A DNA stretch of 64,000 bases, taken from Synchiropus splendidus. Lineage: Eukaryota > Chordata > Actinopteri > Syngnathiformes > Callionymidae. Positions 11,866 to 22,560 of this stretch are shown here, one piece after another. Positions within the stretch are counted from its first letter, which is position 1. Each line of letters begins with the position of its first letter. The notes below the pieces were generated by a model. The model saw nothing but the letters and a program-made list of their open reading frames with translations, did not search any database and had not been told where the DNA came from. The position numbers and the translations under genes were made by a program. The stretch covers positions 63,214,937 through 63,278,936 of the forward strand of contig NC_071334.1 in assembly GCF_027744825.2 (NCBI RefSeq), written 5' to 3'.

Positions 11866-14800
11866 ATGAAGATGTGGGCTGCTCTTCTGCTCTTCCTCTG
11901 CTCAGCAGGTGCGTTTGATCCTGAGAATTAAAATTGTTCATGTTGTCACTATTTTTATCCTCAATTCCAGGCATTTCACACGTTTCAAGTATGAGCACAT
12001 TATTACGGGATAAATTCCCAAATGGTGCAGAGGTGGACATAGGAATGTGTCCCATCACTTATTTGGGAAAGAACTATACCTGGATCACAGTAAGTCAATG
12101 TTCTTGAATCTCAGACAAAGAGCCTCGAAACAGCAACTCAGGCTGCTCCTGTTTGAAGAGAGAGCTGGATTTCAGACTGAGCTGGGTCAAATATGAGCCT
12201 CAATTTGGATCGGATTTTACATGTTTACACAGTAATATTTTACTGATGGGGCGACACAGTGGAGCTTGGAGTGGACTGTGCACGTTCTCCCTGTACCTGT
12301 GTGGGTTCGCTCAAGTTTTTCAGGTTTCTTCCCACAGCCACATGCTCACTAGGTGAATTGGCCCAAGGGGTGTGTGTGTGTGTGTGTGTGTGTGAGTGGG
12401 TGTGTGTGTGTGAGTGGGTGTGAATGGTGTGTGTGGCCTGCGATGGACTGGTGACCTGTCCAGAATGTATTCCTGCCTCTCGCCCATTGACCGCTGAGAT
12501 AGGCTCCATCTCTCCCCGCTACATTCAACAGGACTCAGCGCTGGTTCACTGACGATGGATGGATGTTTTTGTCATGTTCTCACAAGGCTCTAGATTTGAA
12601 TAAAGGGGCTGTTGGAGTGTTTCAGTAGCAGATCCCTGTCATAATGTAAACCTGCAGAAATCAATGAACATTGAACAATGACACTATGTTTCTTTCTTCT
12701 TCAGGTTGGTGCTGATCCCAAAAGTTTCCGCATTTGCTACCAAGATGCCAAGTCTGTTTATACTGGAGACTGTGTGGTGATGCAGCATGATAATGCAATC
12801 ACAGGATTTGAAATTGTAATTTATGGCGGCATTAACCAAAAACAAGTAATCGAAAGTACATTTCCAAACCTGGTTCTTGAAGATGGAAATTGTGTCATTA
12901 TTATATACCTTTATGAGACAAGAGACTATTCTGTAAGTGATCGCTCTCTCTCTCTCTCACACACACATGTGCACACAAAGGCTTGTCCCTCTATCTTTGT
13001 GGGGACCTCACATTGCCATCATGCTCCCTCCAGCCTCTCACCCTTAACTCAACTCTCCAAGAGAAATGGCTGACCTTAACCAGGACACTGAACCAAACTG
13101 AAACCCATTTAGAATGACGCAGTTATTTGAAAGTTTTAATCCTTAAATTGAGGCTTAACCTTGTCTGGACTGGTAAAATGTCCCCAAAAAATCCACGTTC
13201 CCCACAAGGACAGCTGTATGAGGACCACACACACACACACATCACTCTTTATTCTCTTTCAGTTTTACTTCAGTTTGGATGGATTTGGAGCTCAATCATT
13301 CTTGTATCTCGTATCCTACACCAGCCACTCAACCTTTGTAAGTTCTTTGTCACACTCTCCTATGATTCAATGCATTGGACTTGGAACGTCAGCAACATAA
13401 TGAGGACCTGTTCAGATCAACGCCCTGAATCTTTTTGTCTTTTTTCAGAACGTTTATTTGCTTCACCAAGGAGACGTATTTACCACTCATGAAATGAGAT
13501 CAGATACAGCTTCCTTAATCATAGACACCAGTAGCTGCAGATATGAAGGTCAATCAGTCAAATCAATATTTGCGTTCTTCACTTCTATTTCTTTATTTTG
13601 TAATTGTTTTCTGCCTCTGAAATCACAGAAATTATTTTTGAAAGAGGATCAATAATTGACTACGACTCTTCGACCTGCCAATCACTGTTGTGCAACAACA
13701 TTTCGCGGATCACTACATCAGGATGTGCCAACAACGAGACCTGCATCAATAGCAGGTAAATCTGTCTACACTGATACGGCTCTGTTCTCTGCTAGGAAAT
13801 GTTCAGGCCTGTGGTCAGACTGACTCCTCCCCTGTTGTTTTGCTCTCCGCTCTAACCAGGTGTGAGGCCTCCAAACGGAGGGTGTGTACTGTTTCTGGCC
13901 GCACCATCGTGTCCTTTCATGAGGACGTCGTAAATATCCCCGATCGCTGCACCTACATGCTGGTCACCAACAAACAAGGCAACTTCAAGCTTTACGGCAA
14001 ATTTCAAGAGCGACGTCGAAGAGATGTGGCTTTGCTGTCTGAAGTCATCCTGGATTTCAACGGTGAAATCTTCTATCTGAAACAGGGCAGCAAACTTGAG
14101 GTAGGTTCTTCTTCCTCTGAAGACTTAGGGATGTGAGCGACAACAAAGAACCAAGAATAGATTTCTTTCTTTCCATTGAACTCCACTTCCATCAATGTTA
14201 TATCATACTGTCTTTGGACCAGTGCCTCACCATCACCAGGGTCTTTGAAGGTTGAATTGAACCTCCACCTGTCTTAAACTGGCTGAGGTCATGTGGGCTA
14301 ATAGAGAGATTTGGTGCTGTTCTGTTGGCTTATTGATTTTCATGACTGATTTCCATTCTGCTGATCACATGACCAGTGGGTCTCTTCTCTTCCTGTGGTC
14401 GGAGCACCGTAATGCTACTGCCACCTGGTATTGTTAAACAGATTGCATATCGACAAATGAATGTTGAGTAAAGACGTCCCAATATGGGTGGAAGAGAACG
14501 GTTGGGCAGAGGAGTCTGTGCTCTTACAGTTCTGTAGTGCAGTCGCTTCCGTCACAAGTTTCCTGAATTAGTCTGTACTGAGTGGATTCATTTCAGTTTC
14601 AGAGTTCCATTTCAGTATTTCCCTCTGAATGCAGAAAGATGCTGTTGAGCATCCTGTGGGGCCTGGTGTGCTGGAGATGGATGGTGTGAGGTTCTCCAAG
14701 AGCCAACAGGGAGTTACTGCCTCGCTGAGACTCGGTCAAAGGAATCTCACTGTCATCTTCGACGGAAACACCGCTCACGTGATAGGTAACCAAATCCAAG

Positions 14801-16989
14801 CACGGATCCTGCTGATGGGAAGACTGATCCTGTTTCGTCGACACGTGTTCTCTCCTGCAGCTCTAGACGGGGCCAGACTGACTGGTCCTTGTGGGGACCA
14901 GACCAACCTGCAGAACACCGTGCCAGCTAGCCCTGAATGGAAGCTGAGTGATCCGGGGTATGACACTCTCACGCTCATCCTTATTAAAGACATGACCTTC
15001 ATCCAGAGCTTTGAATGTTTTGAGACTTGCAGCAGACCCATGCTCAATGTCCATGAGACATTTGGATTCTTCTATCTGACCCAACTGAAAAAGTCTGTGT
15101 CTCTCATGAGCATGTTGTTTATGCAGCTGCTCTGTCTCCCTCCAGCTGCTCCTCTAATTTCCGTGATCCTGATCCGGCCATCAACTGTACAGATGCAACT
15201 GAATAGTAAGAGTTCTTCACTGCATCAGTGGGCTAGTGCTTTTTCATGAAGTGAATAAAAGACCTGTGCTTGTGTCCAGCTGTGAAGCACTGACCCGCCC
15301 GCCCTTCGCTCTGTGTCACCGCCATCTGGACCCCATCGGCTTCATTGCTAGCTGCACCAGTATTCTCTGCCATTACCCAGCTGTGGACAATATTCGGTGT
15401 CATCTGCTGAAGGCCTACGTCACAGCGTGCAACCTGCTGGCTCCCAACGCTCTGACCAACTGGAGGCCATCGGTGGGATGTGGTGAGAGATTCAACACAG
15501 TCTCAATCATTGTTTCTCTTCACTGCGAAACACAAGAGGCAGGGTTAACATGTTCTTCTCTATAAATGCAGTTGCTGCTCTGCAAGTCTTTATAACTGAC
15601 AGCACGTCACCCTGTCTGTGAGCTCTTTCCTTGCCTGCGTGAGTGAGACTAACCTCTGCGTCTCCCCCAGGTGAGCCCACCGTGGACTTATGCCTGGACA
15701 CACACTGCAGCGAGAATGAGTTCTGCGGGCAGACACGTGGAGGAGAAGCACGTTGCTTTTGTCGTGCCATTTTTGCTGCCGATTATCAGTTCACAAACAC
15801 CTTTGGTAGGAAAATATCCACACACGTCCGTACATGTCTGGAGAGTGAGACGCTTGAGTCCCCCTTTGCTCGTAGGTGGACCAGTGATATGCAACAGCAC
15901 CTCTGCTACAATCAGTCTGGCCAACTGCCTCCTGGAAGAAAGACGGATCGACTACAGAACCTTAGCCCTCAGAGACAGAAGCTGCCGGGGCTCTTTCGAC
16001 AACCAAACCCATCAAGTGACCTTTTTCTACGACAGTCAAAACCTCTGTCAAACCCATGTGACGGTGAGACCCTGCAGTGTGATTTGACATGTGTAAAAAG
16101 AGATGGATTAACTCTGATACTTTTTCATAGCAAAACGAAAGCCACATCATCTACAACAACAGCATCACAGTGGACGGTGCGTCCCAGAACAGGATCATCA
16201 CTCGCCAGCGCCAGGTTGGCATAGACTTTTCCTGTGTTCACTTCAAACCTGCGATGCAGACGGTGGTGTTCCGTGTCCGTGGAAGGTCAGCAGCCCGACC
16301 ATCTGGACCTGCTTCCACTGGGACTTTGCCTTAATCGACCTCTTGTGTTTGACAGCTCAGTGTTGCAGCGGGTGGTCGGCTACTGGACCTACACTCTGGT
16401 CATGACGGCCTACTTAGACGAGGCCCTGACTCGCTTGATCGGCCCCAACACTGAGCTCAGGTTGGATCAGCCAGTGTGGGTGAAGATAGAGGCCATTGGA
16501 CTAGACAATCCTGTTCTTGCTCTGGTCACGGAGTCCTGCTGGATGACGCCATCTTCTGACGTCAGCCTGGAACATTTCCTGGTTATGAACGGGTGAGAAT
16601 GCAGCTGAAGCAGATGCTGAGAATCCATGCTTACACACAGAGCTTCTGTGTCATCGCAGCTGTGCCAATCTTTTGGACGGAACAGTGGTGGTGGACACAA
16701 ACGGTGTTGGGATGTTCAACATCTTCTCCTTCAACATGTTTGAGTTTGTGGGGCATGTTAGCGACCTCAATCTGCACTGTAGGGTGCAGATATGCAACAC
16801 TCTGGTGGACGATTGTGTGCCTGTAAGTAACACACACGCATGAGCCCACACACACACACACAGAAATACTTATGTCTCCCTCATTATGAGCAGAACTGTG
16901 AAGGTGAGGGCAGTGGGAGATCACGCCGATCCACAGATGAAGAGGACTCCATCATCTCCATGCAGTGGAACATCGAGGGACCCAACTAA
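11866..16989 (+). CDS. Copy B: secreted VWD-C8-ZP protein, alpha-tectorin-like, complete (805 aa)
   Basis: Seventeen coding exons: 11866-11908, 11971-12089, 12705-12932, 13263-13337, 13449-13548, 13629-13755, 13860-14100, 14635-14785, 14861-14957, 15146-15205, 15280-15482, 15671-15805, 15876-16063, 16131-16285, 16356-16592, 16660-16822, 16894-16989. They sum to 2418 nt with no internal stop. Residues 1-15 are a hydrophobic signal peptide starting MKMWAALLLFLC. About 16-230 is a cysteine-poor region I do not recognise. About 231-394 is VWD (CTVSGRTIVSFHEDV, DRCTYML; no GDPH autocleavage motif). About 414-482 is C8. About 482-527 is cysteine-rich (CLDTHCSENEFC, RCFC). About 527-774 is ZP, with four cysteines in ZP-N and the ZP-C set in exons 14-17. 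RSRR at 783-786 resembles the consensus furin site of ZP proteins, but only 19 residues follow and none form a membrane segment, so a secreted form is expected. Residues 282-285 (RRRR) are a second basic site. The last residues read EGPN, against EEPN in the other copies. Confidence 0.88.
12247..12566. repeat. Fish interspersed repeat in intron 2 of copy B
   Basis: Starts GGGGCGACACAGTGG and holds CTCCCTGTACCTG, CCTCCCACAG-like sequence, a TG-rich tract, GACTGGTGACCTGTCC and CTGCCTCTCGCCCA, ending near GACGATGGATGG. This is a very common teleost repeat; whether it is a SINE or a DNA element cannot be told here. It sits at the same place in every copy, so it entered before the array expanded. 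Confidence 0.75.
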
Positions 16990-17210
16990 CGATTTGGTCT
17001 GCCGGGATAAATGGATGCATGGTGGGGATGATGGGCTTCTCTTCTACTTACCTTGTGTTGAAGGACCGTATTTTGAAAGTTGACGGTTCTGCTTCAGTAC
17101 AACATGTAACCCACAACTGGGACTATGGTGAAGTGTAGGGTGTGCATGCCGTTGTTATGAGTGGTGGACGTCTTCTTAGATTTACTCTAGAACTGGGTGA
17201 ATTATTTGGG

Positions 17211-17216
17211 AATAAA
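17211..17216 (+). terminator. Copy B poly(A) signal AATAAA
   Basis: AATAAA lies about 220 bases after the stop codon at 16989, in 3' flank shared with D and G. The 3' UTR would be 16990 to about 17235. Confidence 0.7.
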
Positions 17217-17370
17217 TAAGTTTTAACATCTTCTTGGGTATCGTCTGTACACAACCAACTATAAAAGAAGGAACAAGACAAGCTCTCTCCATCTGCAAGA
17301 TATTTACATGAAACAAACTTCCATAGGATAAATACACTGCATAACAGAGGAAGAGGAAGTTTTCTGTTTT

Positions 17371-17552
17371 TGTCACATGTAGCGGGTTCTTGGGGGTGTG
17401 GTCTTTCACCTAGTGACCACAGGGATGATGGGTAGGGACCTGTGTTTCCTTATTAATAGAGTCTGTATGGGACTGTTTAACCTCTGTTCCTGAAAACTGA
17501 ATAAAACTACACAGAACTTGACCTGCGACTCAGACTCCTTTGTCCTGCCACA
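17371..17552 (+). mobile_element. Short LTR of gypsy-type element 1 (B block)
   Basis: 182 bases from TGTCACATG to CTGCCACA, holding AATAAA before its 3' end. The next bases, TTGGTGGCCCCG, are the usual kind of junction between a 5' LTR and primer-binding site in fish Ty3/gypsy elements. The same LTR occurs at 30937-31118 and 56718-56891. Confidence 0.75.
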
Positions 17553-19436
17553 TTGGTGGCCCCGTTATGGACATGCAGGAGGTGGACGTTATGTCTCCTC
17601 TTCAGCGCCTGCAGTCCAGCTCCCACAACTGGTCAATGTCGGTGGATCAGTGAAACTGCCTGAGTTTAGGCAGAGCTATCCTGCTCCATGGTTTGAGCAG
17701 ATCAAAGCACTTTTCCACCCATGAGAAGTTGTCTCGGATGAGTCGAGGTATTATTTGGTGGTCGCGGCTCAGGACTGACAGTCCACACTTTGGGTGATGC
17801 AGCTCCTGTGAGCTCCACCGCGTCATGGGAAGTACGCCCTCCGGTGCTAGAGATTGTCAGCAGCAGGAGAGCAGATAGCCTCCATCACATCCAGGCTTGG
17901 CCGATGGTACTGCGGTGGACCTGGTGGATGAGATGCTGTCGTTACTCGGTTTGGAGGACGACGGTTTCCTGTTTCCACATCTCTTCAAGTGCCACTGATG
18001 TTGGCTCGGTGTTAGCGAACTCACCGTGCTTTGCTGCAGTTTGGCTGAGGATGTCATGATCCTGCTTTTATTTTGTCCCTTTAGTCATGTTTGGTTTCTC
18101 CCGCCTCCCTTCCTGTTTGTGTGGCACACGGCTGGAGCCAATTATCCCCTGATTACTTTATTACAAAAACACCTGGACTCCAGCACTGGGTGCCAGATAG
18201 TGTCTTCTAGTTCCTTGGACTCTCTCATTGCTCGGGAGTCGGCGGCTGGAAAGCCACGCAGGAGTCCTCGGGAGGCGGCGGCTTAGGAGCCATGCCGGAG
18301 CTTTTGGGAGGCAACAGCTTGAAAGCAACGCTGGAGTCCTCGGGAGGCGGTGGCTGGAAAGCCACGCTGGGGTCCTCGAAAAAAAAACAGACAGAGTTCG
18401 CTCCCCCGTTTGAGGAAGCGCAGAGGAAGCAAGAGGAGCACCGGACAGATCAGAGCGGGAGGAAAGCCGTGCAACTGTCTCAGAAATAGAGTCCAACACC
18501 TCAAAAATAGACAGTCATCCTCTCCATATTACTCAAACTGGTTGCCTGAGTGTCTAGGGCGTCCTGCCAGCCTTTCACCACTGCTGGGTCCATGTCATTG
18601 GCCAGATCGTACTGTCACGATTTGAGGACGAGGAGCGAATGCCACGTATTGAGGACGTGGCGCTGGACCCAAGTGAGAGTGGTGAAGGTTCCAGTGAGGC
18701 AGGAGTGAGTTAAAAATATTTAATAATTAAACAAAAACACAACAGAAAGCGTCACCGAACCGGGAGAAAATTTAGCAAAAGCTGAAAGTACAACGAGCCG
18801 AGAATAAACTACAAAAGAATACAGGAAACACATGGAAACTGGGAGAAACTAAACACTTAACTCAGGGCACCAGGGTTACAGACAAAGCAATCAAAAAACA
18901 AACTAGCTAGTACACAGAACGAGGGGCCGAACGACAGAGAGACAATTTACCGTAGGAAATGAGAGTCCAAATCACAGGGAACTAGAGGAGCAAATACAAG
19001 GAAACTAGAGGAGTCCAACACCGGAAGCAAAAGGAGAGACGATCACAGGGAGCAATGAGAGAGTCCAAGGAACTAGAAGACATGATCTGGCACCCGGTGC
19101 TGGAGTCCAGGTGTTTTTGTAATAAAGTAATCAGGGGATAATTGGCTCCAGCCGTGTGCCACACAAACAGGAAGGGAGGCGGGATAAACCAAACATGACT
19201 AGAGGGACAAAATAAAAGCAGGATCATGACAGAGGAGGTGGAGCGGATCCTGCTGACTTCCAGACTACACAAGCGGCAGAGTTGGCGGTGGCAGTTGGTG
19301 TCTCCGATCAACGACTGTGGAGACCTTTGCTTCTTCCATCAGTGTTTCGGCAACAAGACTCTCTCGGTGCGTCCAACCTTGTGCGTTCGAGGCGCTGGGA
19401 AAAAACATAGCCGTCGTTGCACCAACTCAGCACGTT
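17553..19436 (+). pseudogene. Gypsy-type gag remnant, interrupted by element 2
   Basis: Broken frames after the LTR include KLPEFRQSYPAPWFEQIKAL, LVDEMLSLLG, DDGFLFPHLFKCH and, after the nested element, AEEVERILL and DLCFFHQCFGNKT. In that order these are typical of Ty3/gypsy gag. Stops and frameshifts separate them. The run is split at 18052-19231 by a second LTR element. Pol is missing. Confidence 0.75.
18052..19231 (-). mobile_element. Element 2: nested LTR element with LTRs facing each other (B block)
   Basis: Flanked by GAGGA (18047-18051 and 19232-19236), so it inserted as one unit. A full reverse LTR (18613-19231, TGTCAC to ATCATGACA) is followed on the minus strand by GTACGATCTGGCC and ATGGACCCAGCAG, a typical gypsy-type gag start. 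The internal part, only about 350 bases, includes imperfect repeats of about 30 bases (GGAAAGCCACGC, GAGTCCTCGGGAGGCGGCGG). At the far end lies the first 200 bases of the same LTR in the opposite direction (18052 to about 18250), where a second direct LTR would be expected. Confidence 0.75.
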
Positions 19437-20700
19437 ATATGCCGTGAAGCACCGGGTCCAGCTACAGGCAGTGACACAAAATGAGCTAAAAATCAGCCCG
19501 TTAACTATTTGAGAGTTTTGTTTAAGAACCGAGACGTTACATTTGTTTCGTTTGTGGACTGTGTCTTTTACTTTTGTTTTGTGTTGTATGGAAGTGGTCT
19601 CTCTGTGTTAGCTTGAAACAAATTTATGTTAAATTTCCCCTTCGAGGCTGCTGGAGTGCTTGGAGAATGGAGACAATCATGTTGTGTCCACCTTCCCCTC
19701 GACTGGGGACATAATAATATGTTTGTACAGGTGCAGCTCTCCACCACACCTGGGTTCTATAGCGCTGCTGGATCAAGACATCTTCCCACTATATTCATGG
19801 TTTTACAGTCAGCATACACCATCATTGTTTGAATATAATGTCAGATTAGATGTCCTTCAAGTATATTTTTTCAAATGCCTAAATGTAGAAGCTTTCTGTC
19901 TATTGAAATGTTGGGGAAAATACTGTACAATGGATGGCAGCATCTGCGATGTGGATATTACAGAAACAATATCACCTCGAAATTTGGAGCACCACCTTGA
20001 TTAGTGCTTTACTTAAATTAATTAACCATAGCAAATACATTAATAAAATTGCGTAATCATTTTCTGAATAATCTGAATTTTCAAAGTTACTTTGGAATGC
20101 TTTTTATTAAAGAAAAGCAGGACAGACAGAACAGGAAAGAATATGCAATGAGATGAAATGGAGATGATCCCGTCAATATTGTGGTGGGAGTCAGCTGTGA
20201 TGTACTATCAAAGTTAGCTCAGACGTGTGTGTAAACCTGCTGGGAAAGTTTTGACTGTCAACCTCGGTTTACTAAGAACCCTAACACACCAGTCTGTGCA
20301 CAGTGACAAACAGTGTCTTACTTTGTAGCGATGGATGGAAGGATGAGAGAGAAAGACGAGATGAATCCATGATGGAAGAGATGAGTCAATGAACTGGTTG
20401 GAGTGGAGACGTGGAAGGAGGCGAACAGCTTTGGGACAAGAGAAGAGAAGGTTGGCTGAGAAGAAAGTTATGATGAATAAAGTTTTGTTGTCAAACAGCC
20501 TATGTTTTGTCCAGAGAATGTTTACTCTTGATGAACTTAAACCAAGTGAGGGTTCAGAACGTCATGATGTCTGGGTCAATAATGAAACTATGACGCGCTG
20601 GAACATCTATGCTGTCATGATATGGTAAACAGAATATGTGGTGACCATGGCTGTCTAGACCAACACTAAACACCACTATGAATGTTGAGCAAAGACAAAC
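19437..20700. other. Spacer Y end and 5' flank of copy C
   Basis: No gene recognised. It is almost the same as 33177-34440. Near 20115-20125, AAAGAAAAGCAGGACAGAC is the empty target site of the solo LTR found at 57723-58278. The part from about 20450 aligns with the promoter-proximal region of the intact genes. Confidence 0.6.
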
Positions 20701-20788
20701 AAAAGATCTGGTTATAAGATTGTGCTCATCCATGCAGTCTCAGAAGGCAGCAGAGCACCTGGTCTCCACACCAACCACCAACGGTAAG
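20701..20788 (+). promoter_or_regulatory. Copy C promoter and non-coding exon
   Basis: TATAAG at 20713-20718 takes the place of TATATAC. It is followed by CATGCAGTCTCAGAAGGCAG and the non-coding exon, with a donor GTAAGATATC near 20784. Copies E and H have the same TATA version. Confidence 0.6.
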
Positions 20789-20900
20789 ATATCCATGAGT
20801 TATGCTCGATACAGAAAGTAAAACTGATTTCTCTGAAATGGTCTGGAAGAACAGGAAGACCAAAGAAGATTGAATTCTCCTGCTGGGTTCGTTCCCCACC

Positions 20901-22560
20901 ATGAAGATGTGGGCTGCTCTTCTGCTCTTCCTCTGCTCAGCAGGTGCGTTTGATCCTGAGAATTAAAATTGTTCATGTTGTCACTATTTTTATCCTCAAT
21001 TCCAGACATTTCACACGTTTCAAGTTTGAGCACATTATTACGGGATAAACTCCCAAATGGTGCAGAGGTGGACATAGGAATGTGTCCCATCACTTATTTG
21101 GGAGACGTACACCTGGATGACAGTAAGTCAAGCGACAAAGAGCCTCGAAACAGCAACTCAGGCTGCTCCTGTTTGAAGAGAGAGCTGGAGTTCAGATTGC
21201 GCTGAGTCAAATATGAGCTTCAATTTGAATCAGATTTTATATGTTTACACAGTAATGTTTTACTAACGGGGCGACACAGTGGTGCAGCGGTTAGCACTGC
21301 TGCCTCTCAGCTTCAGGTTTGAATGTAGCTCTAAACCTTTCTGAGTGGAGTTTGCATTCTCCCCGTGCCAGTGTGGATTTGCTCTGGATACTCTGGTTTC
21401 CTCCCACAGCCACATGCTCACTAGGTGAATTGGGCACCAAAATAGGCCCTAAGTGCATGCATATGTGTGTGTGAGTGGTGTATGTGTCTGCGTATTCCTG
21501 GCTCTCACCCAGTGACGGCTGGGAGAACTCCAGCACTCCCAGCAGCCAAGGCCTGGTTCACTGACGATGGATGGATGTTTTTGTCATGTTCTCACAAGGC
21601 TCTAGATTTGAATAAAGGGGTTGTTGGAGTGTTTCAGTAGCAGATCCCTGTCACAATGTAAACCTGCAGAAATCAATGAATCTTGAACAATGACACTGTT
21701 TCTTTCTTCCTCAGGATAATGCTGACAGTGACGTGTCTGTAATAACTGGCGACTGTGTGACCTGCGACCTGCCAATCGCTGACATCCTTGCAGATTTCTA
21801 CCACAGATGATTAGAAATCAAAATGGTCATCTTTATTAGCCTTCTGCTGTGTGAAGGTTGGCATACATTTCCTTATTTACTTTATTTGGCATCATTTTAT
21901 TCTAGTTTGGAGAATTTCTAGATGAAACAAAACATGCTGTGCCTCAGCTTCATAACAATTATTCTTTCTCTGTTCACATTTTAGAACGCTTGTATTTGGT
22001 TTGTGAATTAAATTAATTACATTAAAATGAAATGTTTCGCCAACTTTTAAACTATGTGGAAAAATGTGATGGTTTTGAAGTGTTACATCACATTAGCTGT
22101 TAGCTCTGTTAGCTGTGTTAGCTCTGCGGTGCAGACAGTCTTTGGCATCGCAGGTCTGACAAGGATCTTTCTGTTGTGAAGGTGTCGCGTCAAATTAGAG
22201 GCGCATCTACTTTAAAAACAGCTAGAAGTTCTGCATTGTCATCAATCCCCCAGGTGAGCCCACCGTGGACTTATGCCTGGACACACACTGCAGCGAGAAT
22301 GAGTTCTGCGGGCAGACACGTGGAGGAGAAGCACGTTGCTTTTGTCGTGCCATTTTTGCTGCCGATTATCAGTTCACAAACACCTTTGGTAGGAAAATAT
22401 CCACACAGGTCCGTACATGTCTGGAGAGTGAGACGCTTGAGTCCCCCTTTGCTCGTAGGTGGACCAGTGATATGCAACAGCACCTCTGCTACAATCAGTC
22501 TGGCCAACTGCCTCCTGGAAGAAAGACGGATCGACAGCATCACAGTGGATTCATCCACAA
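20901..22560 (+). pseudogene. Copy C: truncated VWD-C8-ZP gene
   Basis: The signal exon (20901-20943) is intact. Exon 2 (21006-21122) ends LGDVHLDD and is 2 nt shorter than in the full genes, which shifts the frame. The next piece (acceptor at 21713-21714) starts like exon 3 but passes, after the GGCGACTGTGTG stretch, into sequence of exon 6 type (GACCTGCCAATC), so an internal deletion joined exons 3 and 6. If spliced, the frame stops 2 nt after GAC-A with TAA, giving a peptide of 54 residues. VWD and C8 are missing. Exon 12 (22254-22388) is intact. Exon 13 starts at 22459 but breaks at about 22535, where it joins the middle of exon 14 (AGCATCACAGTGGA). Not able to make the full protein; a short secreted peptide remains possible. 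Confidence 0.85.
21268..21577. repeat. Fish interspersed repeat in copy C
   Basis: The fullest copy in the window: GGGGCGACACAGTGGTGCAG at the start, GTGGAGTTTGCATTCTCCCC in the middle, CCTCCCACAGCCACATGCTC and a short TG tract. It has internal bases that copies B, D, F and G have lost. Confidence 0.75.

Noticed and set aside
12240..12509. Minus-strand frame rich in Thr-His repeats
   Set aside because: Translation of the TG/CA tract within the interspersed repeat; low complexity, not a protein.
14863..15084. Minus-strand frames of 70-110 codons over exons 8-9, repeated in all copies
   Set aside because: They are antisense shadows of conserved coding exons. They have no start context, splice support or domain.
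18228..18413. Plus-strand frame with repeats in element 2 as a repeat protein
   Set aside because: It is antisense to the gag-like side of the LTR element, and the unit number differs between the B and D blocks. Explained as internal repeats of a dead retroelement.
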